A DNA stretch of 64,000 nucleotides from Scatolibacter rhodanostii (GCF_900197595.1 NZ_FZLO01000001.1:682001-746000), one strand, 5' to 3'. Shown: positions 17,025 to 25,951, counted from the first letter of the stretch. Made by a program: numbers and translations. The notes: generated from the letters alone by a model not told the origin.

Positions 17025-18032
17025 TCATAAAGAGATATCGCGCTGCGCACATGCATTTAAATTCATAGAGGCTATATTTCCCTCTAAAAATTCATAATAA
17101 CCTTGAGATGCAATCATCGCTGCGTTGTCTCCACAGTATTTTAACTCTGGTACATATAATTTTTTGCCGCTTTGTTCTGTCAGCACCTGTAAATTTCGTC
17201 TAAGCAGACGGTTTGCCGATACTCCCCCTGCCACAACCAACTTGCTGCTAGATGTCATTTTAGCTGCTAGCATAAAATGGTCAGTGAGATACTCAACTAC
17301 CGCTTTACGATAAGAAGCAGCTAAATCAGGTATTGGCAAATTTTCGTTTTTTTGACTAGCTTTGTGCATTAAATTAATAACCGATGTCTTAAGACCGGAG
17401 AAACTAAAATCAAGCGGAGCACCATCCACTTTGGGTCGGGGAAAACGAAATGCATTTTCATCTCCATCTTCCGCTATTTTATCCATTTCTACGCCGCCCG
17501 GATAAGACATCCCCATACATCGTGCTGCTTTGTCAAAGGCTTCTCCGGCAGCATCATCTCTGGTTTTTCCGATAACTGTCAGCTTTGTATAATCTTCAAC
17601 TTGTATGATATGACTATGTCCCCCCGAGACCACTAAACATAAAAATGGTGGCTTCAGTTCTTGATGACTGATATAATTGGAAGCAATATGCCCTCTCAGG
17701 TGATGAACCGGAATCAGCGGTTTTTCTGCACTCATGGCAAGACCTTTGGCAAAATTCACGCCCACCAGCAAAGCCCCGATAAGTCCGGGGGCATATGTTA
17801 CGGCAATTGCATCAATTTCGGAAAGTGCCACTCCACTTTCTGAAAGCGCACTTTGAACCACCTGTGAAATCACTTCACTATGTCGGCGAGAAGCGATTTC
17901 GGGAACAACGCCCCCATACAATTTATGTTCTTCTACCTGTGAAGCAACTACATTAGAAAGCACTTGCCTACCGTCTTTTACAACAGCAGCTGCCGTTTCA
18001 TCACAGGAAGTCTCTATGCCCAGTATATACAT
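17025..18032 (-). CDS. tsaD: tRNA N6-adenosine threonylcarbamoyltransferase
   Basis: This 335-residue Kae1/TsaD ATPase-like protein transfers threonylcarbamoyl to A37 of ANN-decoding tRNAs, together with TsaB and TsaE. Diagnostic segments are ILGIETSCDETAAAVV at the N-terminus, the metal-binding HHLRGHIASN, FLCLVVSGGHSHI, and GGVSANRLLR near the C-terminus. Length is standard. It lies 18 bases after rimI on the same strand. The common order tsaE-tsaB-rimI-tsaD is only half kept: tsaB and tsaE are not present here, the upstream neighbour of rimI being a phosphatase gene. Confidence 0.96.
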   Translation of the reverse strand: MYILGIETSCDETAAAVVKDGRQVLSNVVASQVEEHKLYGGVVPEIASRRHSEVISQVVQSALSESGVALSEIDAIAVTYAPGLIGALLVGVNFAKGLAMSAEKPLIPVHHLRGHIASNYISHQELKPPFLCLVVSGGHSHIIQVEDYTKLTVIGKTRDDAAGEAFDKAARCMGMSYPGGVEMDKIAEDGDENAFRFPRPKVDGAPLDFSFSGLKTSVINLMHKASQKNENLPIPDLAASYRKAVVEYLTDHFMLAAKMTSSSKLVVAGGVSANRLLRRNLQVLTEQSGKKLYVPELKYCGDNAAMIASQGYYEFLEGNIASMNLNACAQRDISL

Positions 18033-18050
18033 ATGAAAGCCTTTCTGTTT

Positions 18051-18512
18051 TTAAAATCGTCTTGTCAGAATCAAAGCATCTTCTCTTGGCTGCGTGTAGA
18101 AATTCTTGCGTCTGCCTTCTTCGGCAAAACCTAAACGCTTATATAAATCGACCGCTTTATTAGAAAGTCTTACTTCAAGAGAGATAAATTTTCCGCCCCT
18201 ACGCTTTGCTTCATCTGCCAAATTATTGATAATTGCAGATCCAACTCCTTTATTTCTATGCCGACGATAGACAGCAATATTATCAATATAAAACTCATCT
18301 ATAGAACAATGCATGCCGCCATAACCTAGTATATTCCCGTCATGCAGTGCTGTGACGAAATAAGCCGAAGCATGATCTACCATGTCATCAAGCGACTTTT
18401 TACTCCATGGTTCTGAAAAGCACAGCTTTTCAAGATCAGCCAGTGCTTCTGTATGATCTTTCGTCATTTTTACGATTTCCATGTTCCCTAATTCACTATT
18501 TTCGATTTTCAT
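18051..18512 (-). CDS. rimI: Ribosomal protein S18 alanine N-acetyltransferase-like GNAT protein
   Basis: The 153-residue GNAT acetyltransferase has the acetyl-CoA motif RRHRNKGVGSAII and the RimI-like opening MTKDHTEALADLEKLCFSEPWSKKSL. The C-terminal LYKRLGFAEEGRRKNFY is also typical. RimI acetylates the N-terminus of ribosomal protein S18 in enterobacteria; in Firmicutes the partner is less clear, but linkage to tsaD is widespread and found here. ATG at 18512 follows AGGGG by 9 bases; an internal Met at residue 11 is an alternative. The phosphatase gene lies 15 bases upstream. Confidence 0.88.
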   Translation of the reverse strand: MKIENSELGNMEIVKMTKDHTEALADLEKLCFSEPWSKKSLDDMVDHASAYFVTALHDGNILGYGGMHCSIDEFYIDNIAVYRRHRNKGVGSAIINNLADEAKRRGGKFISLEVRLSNKAVDLYKRLGFAEEGRRKNFYTQPREDALILTRRF

Positions 18513-18527
18513 GCAAATTAACCCCTA

Positions 18528-19019
18528 TTAGTCCATATAAGATGATCCAACTGATCCACCTTTTAAAATTAACATTCTCTGAACAACAGTATTATAGAAT
18601 ATTTTCACTTCTTTTTCAAGTTTCTCACGGCATTTTCTATATTCATCCAAATCCTTACCAAAAGGGTCGGGTATGTAAGACGGAATATATATTTTATTTC
18701 CCGGCACACCTGCCTTTTCTAAAATGTAGCCGTGTGTACTCGACATCGTGAAGTATAAATCCCAAATTTGTGTGTCGATTGGTTTGATACGTCTGGCTTT
18801 ATGAGCACTGATATCCATATCAACATCGGCACACGCCAACACTGCATTTTCAGAAACCGGCATATTCTCTACCGCCGATAACCCAGCACTTTGGCAAAAG
18901 ATTCGCTCCTGCTCTGCGCCATTTTCAATCAATCGACGAAAAATCCCCTCTGCCATGGGGCTTCGGCAAGTGTTTCCTGTGCAAACGAACAGCACTTTTA
19001 CCACACTTGCCGGCGGCAT
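18528..19019 (-). CDS. Low-molecular-weight protein-tyrosine/arginine phosphatase family protein
   Basis: The catalytic P-loop VLFVCTGNTCRSPMAEG (C-x5-R) is at the N-terminus, and the general-acid loop DPFGKDLDEY is near the C-terminus. The family includes tyrosine phosphatases and the arginine phosphatase YwlE; the Thr in CTGNTCR (where tyrosine phosphatases often have Ile or Asn) favours a YwlE-like arginine phosphatase, as inference. About 163 residues from ATG at 19019. Starts at 19049 and 19067 are also in frame; the latter follows GGGG by 9 bases and would overlap the polA stop, so the true start is open. It lies between polA and rimI. Confidence 0.85.
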   Translation of the reverse strand: MPPASVVKVLFVCTGNTCRSPMAEGIFRRLIENGAEQERIFCQSAGLSAVENMPVSENAVLACADVDMDISAHKARRIKPIDTQIWDLYFTMSSTHGYILEKAGVPGNKIYIPSYIPDPFGKDLDEYRKCREKLEKEVKIFYNTVVQRMLILKGGSVGSSYMD

Positions 19020-19050
19020 ATATTCTTTTTCCCGTTCTGCGCTTTTCATT

Positions 19051-21642
19051 TTATGCTTTTGCATCATACCATGTTTCCCCAAAATTAGCTTCAACTTTCA
19101 GCGGCACAGCAAGATTCGCCGCTTTTTCCATTTCTTCTTCCAAAATTTTCTTCACAGATTCCTTTTCATCTTCAGAACACTCCACAATCAATTCATCGTG
19201 AACCTGCAAGATTAAGCGAGCTTGCAAATTTTCTTTTTCAATTCTCTCTGAAACGCGAATCATCGCAATTTTAATGATGTCAGCTGCCGCACCTTGAATC
19301 GGCATATTACGTGCTACTCTTTCGCCAAACGAGCGCATATTAAAATTGCTGCTTTTGATTTCAGGCAGATAACGTCTTCTGCCAAAGAGAGTTTCGACAT
19401 AGCCTTTTTCTTTTGCTTCTTCCACAACTGCTTTCATATAGTTGTCAACACCAGAATAGTTTTTCAGATATTCTTTAATGTATGCCCCTGCTTCTGCCAC
19501 CGAAACATGAATATCTTTCGAAAGCGAGAACGCGCCGATTCCATACACAATGCCAAAGTTGACGGCTTTTGCCTTGCTTCTCATCTCTGAGGTGACCAGT
19601 TCTTGCGGAAGCCCAAACACTCTGCCCGCCGTTGCCGTGTGAATGTCTCTTTCTTCTCTAAAATCTTCTTGCATTTGAGCGTCATCGGCAACGTGCGCCA
19701 ACACACGCAGTTCAATCTGAGAATAGTCGGCATCTGCCAAAATCCCATGTTCTGCGGCAAAAAATTTGCGCAGCTCACGACCTACTGCCGTTCTGACGGG
19801 GATATTCTGTAAATTGGGTTCAGTAGAGGAAATACGTCCTGTTCTCGTTTCTGTCTGATTAAAGCTGGAGTGAATTCGACCATCTTCATCAATCAGCTTA
19901 GTTAGTCCATCGCAATAAGTGGATTTCAGCTTGCTCAACGTGCGGTATTCCAGCACATAATCTACAATAGGGTGCAAACCCCTGATTTCTTCGAGCACTT
20001 CTGCATTGGTAGACCAACCCGTTTTAGTCTTCTTGCCATGTGGCAAGGCTAATTTATCTTCACTGAACAAAATCTCTCCGAGCTGTTTTGGCGAATTGAT
20101 ATTAAAATCCATTCCCGCTTCTCTAATGATATTCGTCTGCAAATCTTCAATCTGCACTTGTAAAGTCTGCCCATATTCAGCTATGCCTTGTTTATCTACA
20201 TAAAAACCAACTATCTCCATTTTGGCAAGCACCAACGCCAGTGGAATTTCAATCTCTTGCAACAGCTTTTCTTGTGCATTTTCTTTGATTTCTGCTTCCA
20301 ATCGATTGCAAATCTCCGGCAGTGCAACAGCAGACTGCATGCCTTCATCTTCCTGACCACCCATAGAAACCTGATACTCTGCCGCCAAACGAGGTATCTC
20401 ATACTTGCCTGACGAAGGGTTGATTAGATAGGATGCCAAAGTAGTATCTAACGCAATTTTTTTGACACCATTGATACCCATTTTAAGTGCTGCTTTATGC
20501 AACAGTTTTACATCACTGGTGTATTTAGGTATACTGCTAGTGAAAAAGGCTCGAAGAAATGATTCTGACGGAGCAAACTCAAAAAACTCCTTTTCTATAG
20601 CAAAAATCATTTTTTCGATCTTTCCTGATTTGTCATATTGTGTATAGAAAACCGCTTTCCCTTCATCAGCACAACGGGCAAGTACAGCACTTCCATCTGC
20701 CAGTATTTGAACGGTAATGCTATCAGAAGTGGCCACAGAGTCCCCTCCGCTTTCTTGCAGAGTGGTTTGGTTCGTTTCAATGTTCCATTCTTCAATCAAT
20801 TTGAATAATTCAAGTTTGGCTAACGCAGCATAAATCTTCGCATGATTAGTCTCACTCTTTTGATACACTTGAATGTCTGTTTCGACAGGTGCATCTTTTC
20901 TGATTTCACCCAGCTCATAGCTCAAAAAGGCACTTTCTTTTCCTTCTTCCAACTTCTTTTTCATACCGGCTTTAATAGAGGAATCCTCTATATTGTCATA
21001 AACTGCCTTCAATGTTCCAAATTTTTGAATCAGCTCGGCAGCACCTTTTTGCCCAATTCCTGCTACACCGGGAATATTGTCGGATGTGTCTCCTTGAATC
21101 GCTTTGATATCAATTAGTTGTCTGGGTTCTACACCGTATTCTTCTTGAATTTTGGCTACATCATACAAAGTAACTTGTGGCTGACCAAATTTAGTCGATG
21201 CCAATCGAACTGTGGTGCTGTCTGAAACTAATTGCAAGCTATCCCTGTCTCCCGTTGCAATCATGCAAGAATTGCCGGCTTTCTCACAGGCGGCCGCCAA
21301 TGTACCTAAGATGTCATCGGCTTCCCAGCCCTCGCAGCTAACGATTTGATACCCCATATCTGTTAGCAGCTCTTTGATAATCGGCATTTGCTGTGCCAAT
21401 TCTTCCGGCATCCCTTTCCGTTTTCCTTTATATCCTTCAAAACGCTTATGACGAAAGGTAGGCGCCGGCAAATCAAAGGCAATTGCGGTAGCATCAGGCT
21501 GTGCTTCGTCCAATAACTTTTTAAACATCCTAAAAAAGCCATGAACGGCATTGGTATACGTGCCGTCTTTTGTGGACAACAATTTCACACCATAAAATGC
21601 TCGGTTCACAATGCTGTTTCCATCTAATACCAATAATTTCAT
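19051..21642 (-). CDS. polA: DNA polymerase I
   Basis: The 863-residue protein has an N-terminal 5'-3' exonuclease/flap domain (LLVLDGNSIVNRAFYGV, GDRDSLQLVS, QGDTSDNIPGVAGIGQKGA) and a C-terminal family A polymerase domain (motif A ADYSQIELRVLAHVADD, motif B RSKAKAVNFGIVYGIGAF, motif C LQVHDEL). The middle 3'-5' exonuclease region (about 300-460) lacks the DxE motif of proofreading enzymes (ITVQILADGS is in its place), so proofreading is probably lost, as in Bacillus Pol I. It fills gaps in repair and processes Okazaki fragments. ATG at 21642 follows a GAAAGGATG site. The downstream phosphatase gene starts near its stop. Confidence 0.96.
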   Translation of the reverse strand: MKLLVLDGNSIVNRAFYGVKLLSTKDGTYTNAVHGFFRMFKKLLDEAQPDATAIAFDLPAPTFRHKRFEGYKGKRKGMPEELAQQMPIIKELLTDMGYQIVSCEGWEADDILGTLAAACEKAGNSCMIATGDRDSLQLVSDSTTVRLASTKFGQPQVTLYDVAKIQEEYGVEPRQLIDIKAIQGDTSDNIPGVAGIGQKGAAELIQKFGTLKAVYDNIEDSSIKAGMKKKLEEGKESAFLSYELGEIRKDAPVETDIQVYQKSETNHAKIYAALAKLELFKLIEEWNIETNQTTLQESGGDSVATSDSITVQILADGSAVLARCADEGKAVFYTQYDKSGKIEKMIFAIEKEFFEFAPSESFLRAFFTSSIPKYTSDVKLLHKAALKMGINGVKKIALDTTLASYLINPSSGKYEIPRLAAEYQVSMGGQEDEGMQSAVALPEICNRLEAEIKENAQEKLLQEIEIPLALVLAKMEIVGFYVDKQGIAEYGQTLQVQIEDLQTNIIREAGMDFNINSPKQLGEILFSEDKLALPHGKKTKTGWSTNAEVLEEIRGLHPIVDYVLEYRTLSKLKSTYCDGLTKLIDEDGRIHSSFNQTETRTGRISSTEPNLQNIPVRTAVGRELRKFFAAEHGILADADYSQIELRVLAHVADDAQMQEDFREERDIHTATAGRVFGLPQELVTSEMRSKAKAVNFGIVYGIGAFSLSKDIHVSVAEAGAYIKEYLKNYSGVDNYMKAVVEEAKEKGYVETLFGRRRYLPEIKSSNFNMRSFGERVARNMPIQGAAADIIKIAMIRVSERIEKENLQARLILQVHDELIVECSEDEKESVKKILEEEMEKAANLAVPLKVEANFGETWYDAKA

Positions 21643-21680
21643 GCTTATTTCATCCTTTCGCAGAGCCTAAATCCCATATT

Positions 21681-22652
21681 TTATTCTTCTTGATTCATTC
21701 GATAAACATCATCCAGTAACCGATATAAATCATCAAGTACGCTCAACTCTCCCGCTCGGCGGCGGCATTCCGCTGCCCCTTTCAGACCAAAGAAATACCA
21801 TGCTACATGCTTTCTGGCTTCACGCATTCCTCGATTTTCACCGTTTCTGCCGCAAAGCGTTTCAATATGTTTCTTTATAACCGCTATTCGCTCATCTAAA
21901 GTAGGTTTTACGGCAGGAGTGCCTGCTTTTAGATATTGATTAATATCATCAAATATCCACGGATTCCCCATAGCTGCTCTGCCAACCATAACAAAGTCAC
22001 AACCGGTGTCTTTCAGCATTTGCGCCGCTTTTTCTCCGCTTGTGACATCTCCGTTTCCGATTACAGGAATTTCAACTGCCTGCTTTACTGCTTTAATACT
22101 ATTCCAATCAGCTTGACCCGTATACATCTGCATTTTCGTTCTGCCATGAACCGCAATGGCCGCCGCTCCGGCTTGCTCGCAAATCTTTGCCACTGCAGGT
22201 GCATTAATTAAGTTTTCATCCCAACCTTTACGGATTTTTACTGTTACAGGCACATCTACAGCCTTATGAATCGCCGCTACAATCTCCCCGCATAACTCGG
22301 GATGTTTCATTAAAGCGCTACCGCTGCGATTACCCGCAATTTTTGGCACAGGACACCCCATGTTGATATCAATAGCATCGGGCCTATATTTCATCAACTT
22401 TTTTGCTGCCAGAGCCATGGTTTTAGGTTCGTCTCCAAAAATCTGAATTGCAACCGGCCTTGTTTTATCATCTAATTCAGCAATATGAAATGACTTCTTG
22501 TCTTCATATTCCAAGGCTTTTGCGCTCACCATTTCTGTCACAGCATAGCCCGCACCCATCTGCATACAAATTTCACGATAAGCAAAATCTGTCACGCCAG
22601 CCATAGGCGCCAAAATCGCCTTTCCTTTTAATTTAATCTTTCCTATTTTCAT
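21681..22652 (-). CDS. dusB: tRNA-dihydrouridine synthase
   Basis: The FMN enzyme has about 323 residues and reduces uridine to dihydrouridine in tRNA D-loops. The start MKIGKIKLKGKAILAPMAGVTD at 22652 is preceded by GCGAGGAACA. The catalytic Cys is in INMGCPVPKIAGNRSGSAL. FMN and phosphate contacts are in VTVKIRKGWDE, AAIAVHGRT and VIGNGDVTSGE. The fold and order fit DusB/Dus of Firmicutes. A possible promoter (ATGACT-17-TATACT, 22740-22712 minus) lies about 60 bases upstream. polA follows 38 bases downstream on the same strand, so the two are probably co-transcribed. Confidence 0.93.
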   Translation of the reverse strand: MKIGKIKLKGKAILAPMAGVTDFAYREICMQMGAGYAVTEMVSAKALEYEDKKSFHIAELDDKTRPVAIQIFGDEPKTMALAAKKLMKYRPDAIDINMGCPVPKIAGNRSGSALMKHPELCGEIVAAIHKAVDVPVTVKIRKGWDENLINAPAVAKICEQAGAAAIAVHGRTKMQMYTGQADWNSIKAVKQAVEIPVIGNGDVTSGEKAAQMLKDTGCDFVMVGRAAMGNPWIFDDINQYLKAGTPAVKPTLDERIAVIKKHIETLCGRNGENRGMREARKHVAWYFFGLKGAAECRRRAGELSVLDDLYRLLDDVYRMNQEE

Positions 22653-22711
22653 TGTTCCTCGCTTATATTTTACACTTTTCAGCTTGTCTATTTCATAATT
22701 AACCACGTTAT

Positions 22712-22740
22712 AGTATAACAGACTTTGATTTAAAAGTCAT
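22712..22740 (-). promoter_or_regulatory. Possible promoter of dusB-polA
   Basis: Minus strand: ATGACT (22740-22735), 17 bases, TATACT (22717-22712). The -35 box is only a partial match. Confidence 0.45.
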
Positions 22741-22782
22741 GAATCACTTTTAAATTTTATTAATTTTTTTCTCATTTACCAG

Positions 22783-23370
22783 TCAAGAATCTGTCAGAAA
22801 ACAGAAATCTGCTTTTTCTTGAATGGAAAAAGTCTGGAAGTACATCTCTTCTTTTGGTATCCATTCCGATTCAAAACGACTCCATTTCTCTTGTCCGTTC
22901 CGCTTCAGAATTCTTGCTTTTTGAATCTCCGGGTTCACCGTTACAAAAACCATAATATCATAATATTTTTGCAGCTTAGGGTGAAGACAATAGCTTCCCT
23001 CAATAATATTCAATCGTTTGGGAGTAACGAGTTTAGCTGCGTTTATTTTCATCACAGAGCAGTCAAAAATCTGATATGAAAATGGGGCTTTATCTCGTAA
23101 ATGTTCGCCTATTTCCCTTTCCCAACGTTCATAATGAAAATTGCCGCCTATTTCTTGCAAGCGTTCGGCTGTTCTGAGTTCAAGCGGCAAGAAGAAGTCA
23201 TCCATATGAAAGACATTGCTATCAAATTTAGCAGCCAACAAGCCAGCTAAGGTAGTTTTGCCTGAACCACACCGCCCGTCAATTGCAATGGTTACAGTTT
23301 CTTTTTGCTCTAGTTGTGCTTCTATTTCTTTTTCTAGCCCCGAAAAAAAGTCTATTTTTAGATTTTGCAT
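22783..23370 (-). CDS. Uridine kinase-like P-loop nucleoside/phosphotransferase
   Basis: The 195-residue cytoplasmic P-loop protein has Walker A GRCGSGKTTLAG at about residue 32. NVFHMDDFFLPLELRT matches the uridine kinase/phosphoribulokinase-type acceptor-site motif (HxDDF). IIEGSYCLHPKL and MVFVTVNPEIQKARILKRNG are typical of this group. It is often annotated as uridine kinase or as an (AAA-like) kinase of unknown substrate; I cannot tell the acceptor. It is preceded by GGAGG and lies between xylB and dusB, with no terminator visible before dusB's promoter region. Confidence 0.75.
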   Translation of the reverse strand: MQNLKIDFFSGLEKEIEAQLEQKETVTIAIDGRCGSGKTTLAGLLAAKFDSNVFHMDDFFLPLELRTAERLQEIGGNFHYERWEREIGEHLRDKAPFSYQIFDCSVMKINAAKLVTPKRLNIIEGSYCLHPKLQKYYDIMVFVTVNPEIQKARILKRNGQEKWSRFESEWIPKEEMYFQTFSIQEKADFCFLTDS

Positions 23371-23398
23371 TGTGTAATCAGCCTCCCTTGAAATCAGT

Positions 23399-23430
23399 AA
23401 AACTGCCGTGAATTTGTATCCACGGCAGTT
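23399..23430 (-). terminator. Terminator of xylB
   Basis: Minus strand stem AACTGCCGTG / CACGGCAGTT (10 bp, perfect) followed by TTAC; T-run is short but the hairpin is strong and sits 9 bases after the xylB stop. Confidence 0.8.
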
Positions 23431-23438
23431 AGTTAAAA

Positions 23439-24962
23439 TTAAATTTTAGAGAGCATTTTAAAGTTGTCTTTCAATGCCGGATAAATCGAACGATATACAT
23501 CGTAATAAGCTTCATATCGAGGTACATTTTCGTCAATTGGTAACTGTTCCGGATTCGTCTGCACCATGGTTTCACAAGCAGCTTCAACAGATGGATACAA
23601 GCCAGCTCCTACACCAGCTAAAATTGCCACACCTAACGCGGGACCCTCTTTTGACTTTACTGTCTTTACAGGACAATTATAAGTATCGGCCAGCATTTGA
23701 CGCCAGAGCGGAGAAGTTCCACCGCCGCCACAGGCATACATTTCATTCAGCGTGACGCCCATTCCTTTCAGAATCTCCACGCTATCTCTCTGAGAATAAC
23801 ACACGCCTTCCATGACAGCGCGAAGCATATCATATTTGCTGTGCATGGCGGAAAGTCCAAAGAACACACCACGGCAATCAGGGTCAAGGTGAGGGGTTCT
23901 TTCTCCCATTAAATAAGGAAGATACAGCAGACGATTACAGCCAATCGGCGAACGTTCTGCCTGCCGATCCATAATGTAATAGGGATCAACGCCCAAACCT
24001 TTTGCCGCTTGGATTTCTTCTGTGCAGAAATTATCTCTAAACCATTTTAGCGATAAACCTGCTGCTTGTGTCACACCCATTACGTGCCATGCACCCGGTA
24101 CAGCACAGCAGAAAGTATGTACTCTGCCTTTGGGGTCAATGGAAATATCACTGGTATGAGCAAATACGACCCCCGAAGTACCAATAGTGGTAAAAGCTTT
24201 GCCGTCTGTTACAACTCCAGTACCTACTGCAGCTGCGGCATTGTCGCCTGCACCGCCAACAACAGGCGTACCCGCTTTAAGGGAAGTCAGTTTAGCAGCT
24301 TCTTCTGAAATAACACCTGTTACCTCGGGTGATTCATACACTTTCGGCAGCAAGTTTATATCAATATCCAATTTATCCAACACTTCTTGGCTCCATTGGC
24401 GCTTCGGCACATCTAAAAGCTGCATGCCTGAAGCATCAGAAACCTCTGTAGCAAAATCTCCTGTCAATTTATAGCGAACATAGTCTTTTGGCAGTAAGAT
24501 ATGGGCGCATTGGCTGTAAATCTGAGGTTCGTTATTGCGCACCCACAAAATTTTAGATGCTGTAAATCCTGTCAAAGCAGGGTTTGCTGTGATTTCAATC
24601 AAACGCTCGGCGCCCACTTTTTGTGTGATTTCTTCACACTCGGCTGCTGTTCTTTGGTCACACCAAATAATTGACTTACGAAGAACCTTGCCCTTAGCAT
24701 CCAGCATGACAAGGCCATGCATTTGACCAGAAATACCAATTCCTTTAATCTCTCCGGCATCTATCCCTGTACGCTTAATAACATCTTGAATCGTATCTGC
24801 TGCCGCACGCCACCAATCGTCAGGATCTTGTTCTGCCCAACCGTTCTTTTCCTGATACATAGGGTATTCGATTGTGCTGTTAGCCATGACCGTACCTTCA
24901 CGGTCAAATAAAACTGTTTTTGTTCCGCTTGTTCCTAAATCAATACCAATTAGATATTCCAT
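23439..24962 (-). CDS. xylB: Xylulokinase
   Basis: The 507-residue FGGY-family sugar kinase begins YLIGIDLGTSGTKTVLFD (phosphate-1 motif). It contains GISGQMHGLVMLD, typical of xylulokinases, plus GGAGDNAAAAVGTGVV and ACGGGGTSPLWRQMLAD (the FGGY adenosine region). It phosphorylates D-xylulose to xylulose 5-phosphate, feeding the pentose phosphate pathway. Length is normal. No xylose isomerase, transporter or XylR gene is next to it, so it may serve xylulose from another source. A promoter candidate (TTGACA-17-GAAAAT) lies at 25042-25014 on the minus strand. Confidence 0.95.
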   Translation of the reverse strand: MEYLIGIDLGTSGTKTVLFDREGTVMANSTIEYPMYQEKNGWAEQDPDDWWRAAADTIQDVIKRTGIDAGEIKGIGISGQMHGLVMLDAKGKVLRKSIIWCDQRTAAECEEITQKVGAERLIEITANPALTGFTASKILWVRNNEPQIYSQCAHILLPKDYVRYKLTGDFATEVSDASGMQLLDVPKRQWSQEVLDKLDIDINLLPKVYESPEVTGVISEEAAKLTSLKAGTPVVGGAGDNAAAAVGTGVVTDGKAFTTIGTSGVVFAHTSDISIDPKGRVHTFCCAVPGAWHVMGVTQAAGLSLKWFRDNFCTEEIQAAKGLGVDPYYIMDRQAERSPIGCNRLLYLPYLMGERTPHLDPDCRGVFFGLSAMHSKYDMLRAVMEGVCYSQRDSVEILKGMGVTLNEMYACGGGGTSPLWRQMLADTYNCPVKTVKSKEGPALGVAILAGVGAGLYPSVEAACETMVQTNPEQLPIDENVPRYEAYYDVYRSIYPALKDNFKMLSKI

Positions 24963-25013
24963 TTATTTTCCCTCTCTGCATTTGTTTTCTCGTTAAACTA
25001 TCTTAGTTGTTAT

Positions 25014-25042
25014 ATTTTCGCTCATTCTACGCTTATTGTCAA
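25014..25042 (-). promoter_or_regulatory. Possible proximal promoter of xylB
   Basis: Minus strand: TTGACA (25042-25037), 17 bases, GAAAAT (25019-25014). The -35 box is perfect and the -10 box weak. It lies about 50 bases before the xylB ATG. Confidence 0.5.
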
Positions 25043-25233
25043 TGCTTTTTGTGTATCTTTCTATTTTATCTCCACCAAACATCAAATTTCGAGACAGTAT
25101 TTCTCCTGTCTTTTGTTTTCTCCCGCTTAATTTTCTTTCTATATTATTAGCAGGAAAATTATGCAGTAAAATTAGGCATTGGCTGGAAATCTTTCTAAAA
25201 TACATTGCTATAGCTAATTTATAAATAAACATG

Positions 25234-25260
25234 AAAAATCCCTGTGTGTAACTCACAGGG
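25234..25260 (-). terminator. Intergenic terminator upstream of xylB
   Basis: Minus strand stem CCCTGTG / CACAGGG followed by ATTTTTC. There is no gene between it and the promoter at 25404-25375, so it appears to end a short non-coding transcript or to act as an attenuator for xylB. Confidence 0.75.
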
Positions 25261-25367
25261 ACCTTTCGGCAAGGAAAATGAAAATATGTATATTTAGGAT
25301 CGATGTAATCAATTTTAAGGAAGTTAGCTCTTGGTTAGTTCCAGCTAATTAGTCTTAGCTAACTCGT
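25234..25367 (-). ncRNA. Candidate small RNA or attenuator leader (about 130 nt)
   Basis: This stretch is bounded by a strong promoter (TTGACA-18-TATACT) and a hairpin terminator and contains no credible reading frame. Its 5' part carries AGCTAA-type repeats that can pair in two exclusive ways: 25323-25329 with 25357-25363 (GTTAGCT/AGCTAAC), or 25343-25348 with 25355-25360 (AGCTAA/TTAGCT). A small CCTT-GCCGA-AAGG hairpin precedes the terminator. No known riboswitch consensus was recognised. The repeats could alternatively be a protein operator. Confidence 0.45.
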
Positions 25368-25374
25368 TGATACG

Positions 25375-25404
25375 AGTATATCACGCACTAGGTATTACTG
25401 TCAA
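25375..25404 (-). promoter_or_regulatory. Sigma-A promoter in the hxlR-xylB gap
   Basis: Minus strand: TTGACA (25404-25399), 18-base spacer, TATACT (25380-25375). A perfect -35 and near-perfect -10 box lie between two same-strand genes, followed by AGCTAA repeats. Confidence 0.75.
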
Positions 25405-25474
25405 GCTTTTTTACTATATTTTTTCAATTTATAAATTTCCACAAAAGTGTCTCACATATCTCTGTTTTTTTGTT

Positions 25475-25828
25475 TTAACGTTCCATAGAACAGCAGATGT
25501 CAATCTCATTGTCTTGCATATAGGTAGCGCCCCAATCATAGATAGCAATCAAGACAGGCTTGAGGCTTTCACCAAGTGCAGTTAAGGAGTATTCTACTTT
25601 AGGCGGTACTACGGGATATACCGTTCTGCAAACCAAACCGTCACTTTCTAACTCACGTAGCTGCTGTGTCAGCATTTTAGGAGTTGCATGTGGAACAAAC
25701 TTTTGAATTTGTCCGTTTCGCATGGTACCAGACAATAAGTGCCACAAAATGAGAGCCTTGTATTTTCCTCCAATCATTTTTAAACCTACATCAACCGGGC
25801 ACTCTAATTCTTCAATTTTCCGTTTCAT
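25475..25828 (-). CDS. HxlR-family winged-helix transcriptional regulator
   Basis: The roughly 117-residue protein begins MKRKIEELECPVDVGLKMIGGKYKALILWHLL, the signature HxlR opening with a conserved Cys (ECPV) that serves redox or aldehyde sensing in several relatives. The winged-helix segment follows as PHATPKMLTQQLRELESDGLV. ATG at 25828 follows GGAG by 5 bases. It is divergent from copA. A 7-bp dyad (ATACTAT-N8-ATAGTAT) overlaps its own -10 region and lies upstream of the copA -35 box, so it may control itself and possibly copA. A copper link is inference from position only; no Cu-binding motif is evident. Confidence 0.9.
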   Translation of the reverse strand: MKRKIEELECPVDVGLKMIGGKYKALILWHLLSGTMRNGQIQKFVPHATPKMLTQQLRELESDGLVCRTVYPVVPPKVEYSLTALGESLKPVLIAIYDWGATYMQDNEIDICCSMER

Positions 25829-25910
25829 GTTTTCTCCTTTCTTAGCCATACTAAACTTATAGGCTGCTAACTATCACTATTATTTTTTGTAGATAAGCTA
25901 ACGAACTGCT

Positions 25911-25932
25911 ATACTATCTTTTTGTATAGTAT
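25911..25932. promoter_or_regulatory. Dyad operator between hxlR and copA
   Basis: ATACTAT (25911-25917) and ATAGTAT (25926-25932) are exact inverted repeats with an 8-base spacer. HxlR regulators are known to bind short dyads of this kind. It overlaps a minus-strand TATACT box and lies 20 bases before the copA -35. Confidence 0.6.
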
Positions 25933-25951
25933 ATTACATTATTGTGCATAC

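Noticed and set aside
24993-25256. Open frame of 87 codons upstream of xylB on the minus strand
   Set aside because: It contains the terminator hairpin at its start and a promoter-like TTGACA inside, has no ribosome site and no recognisable protein pattern.
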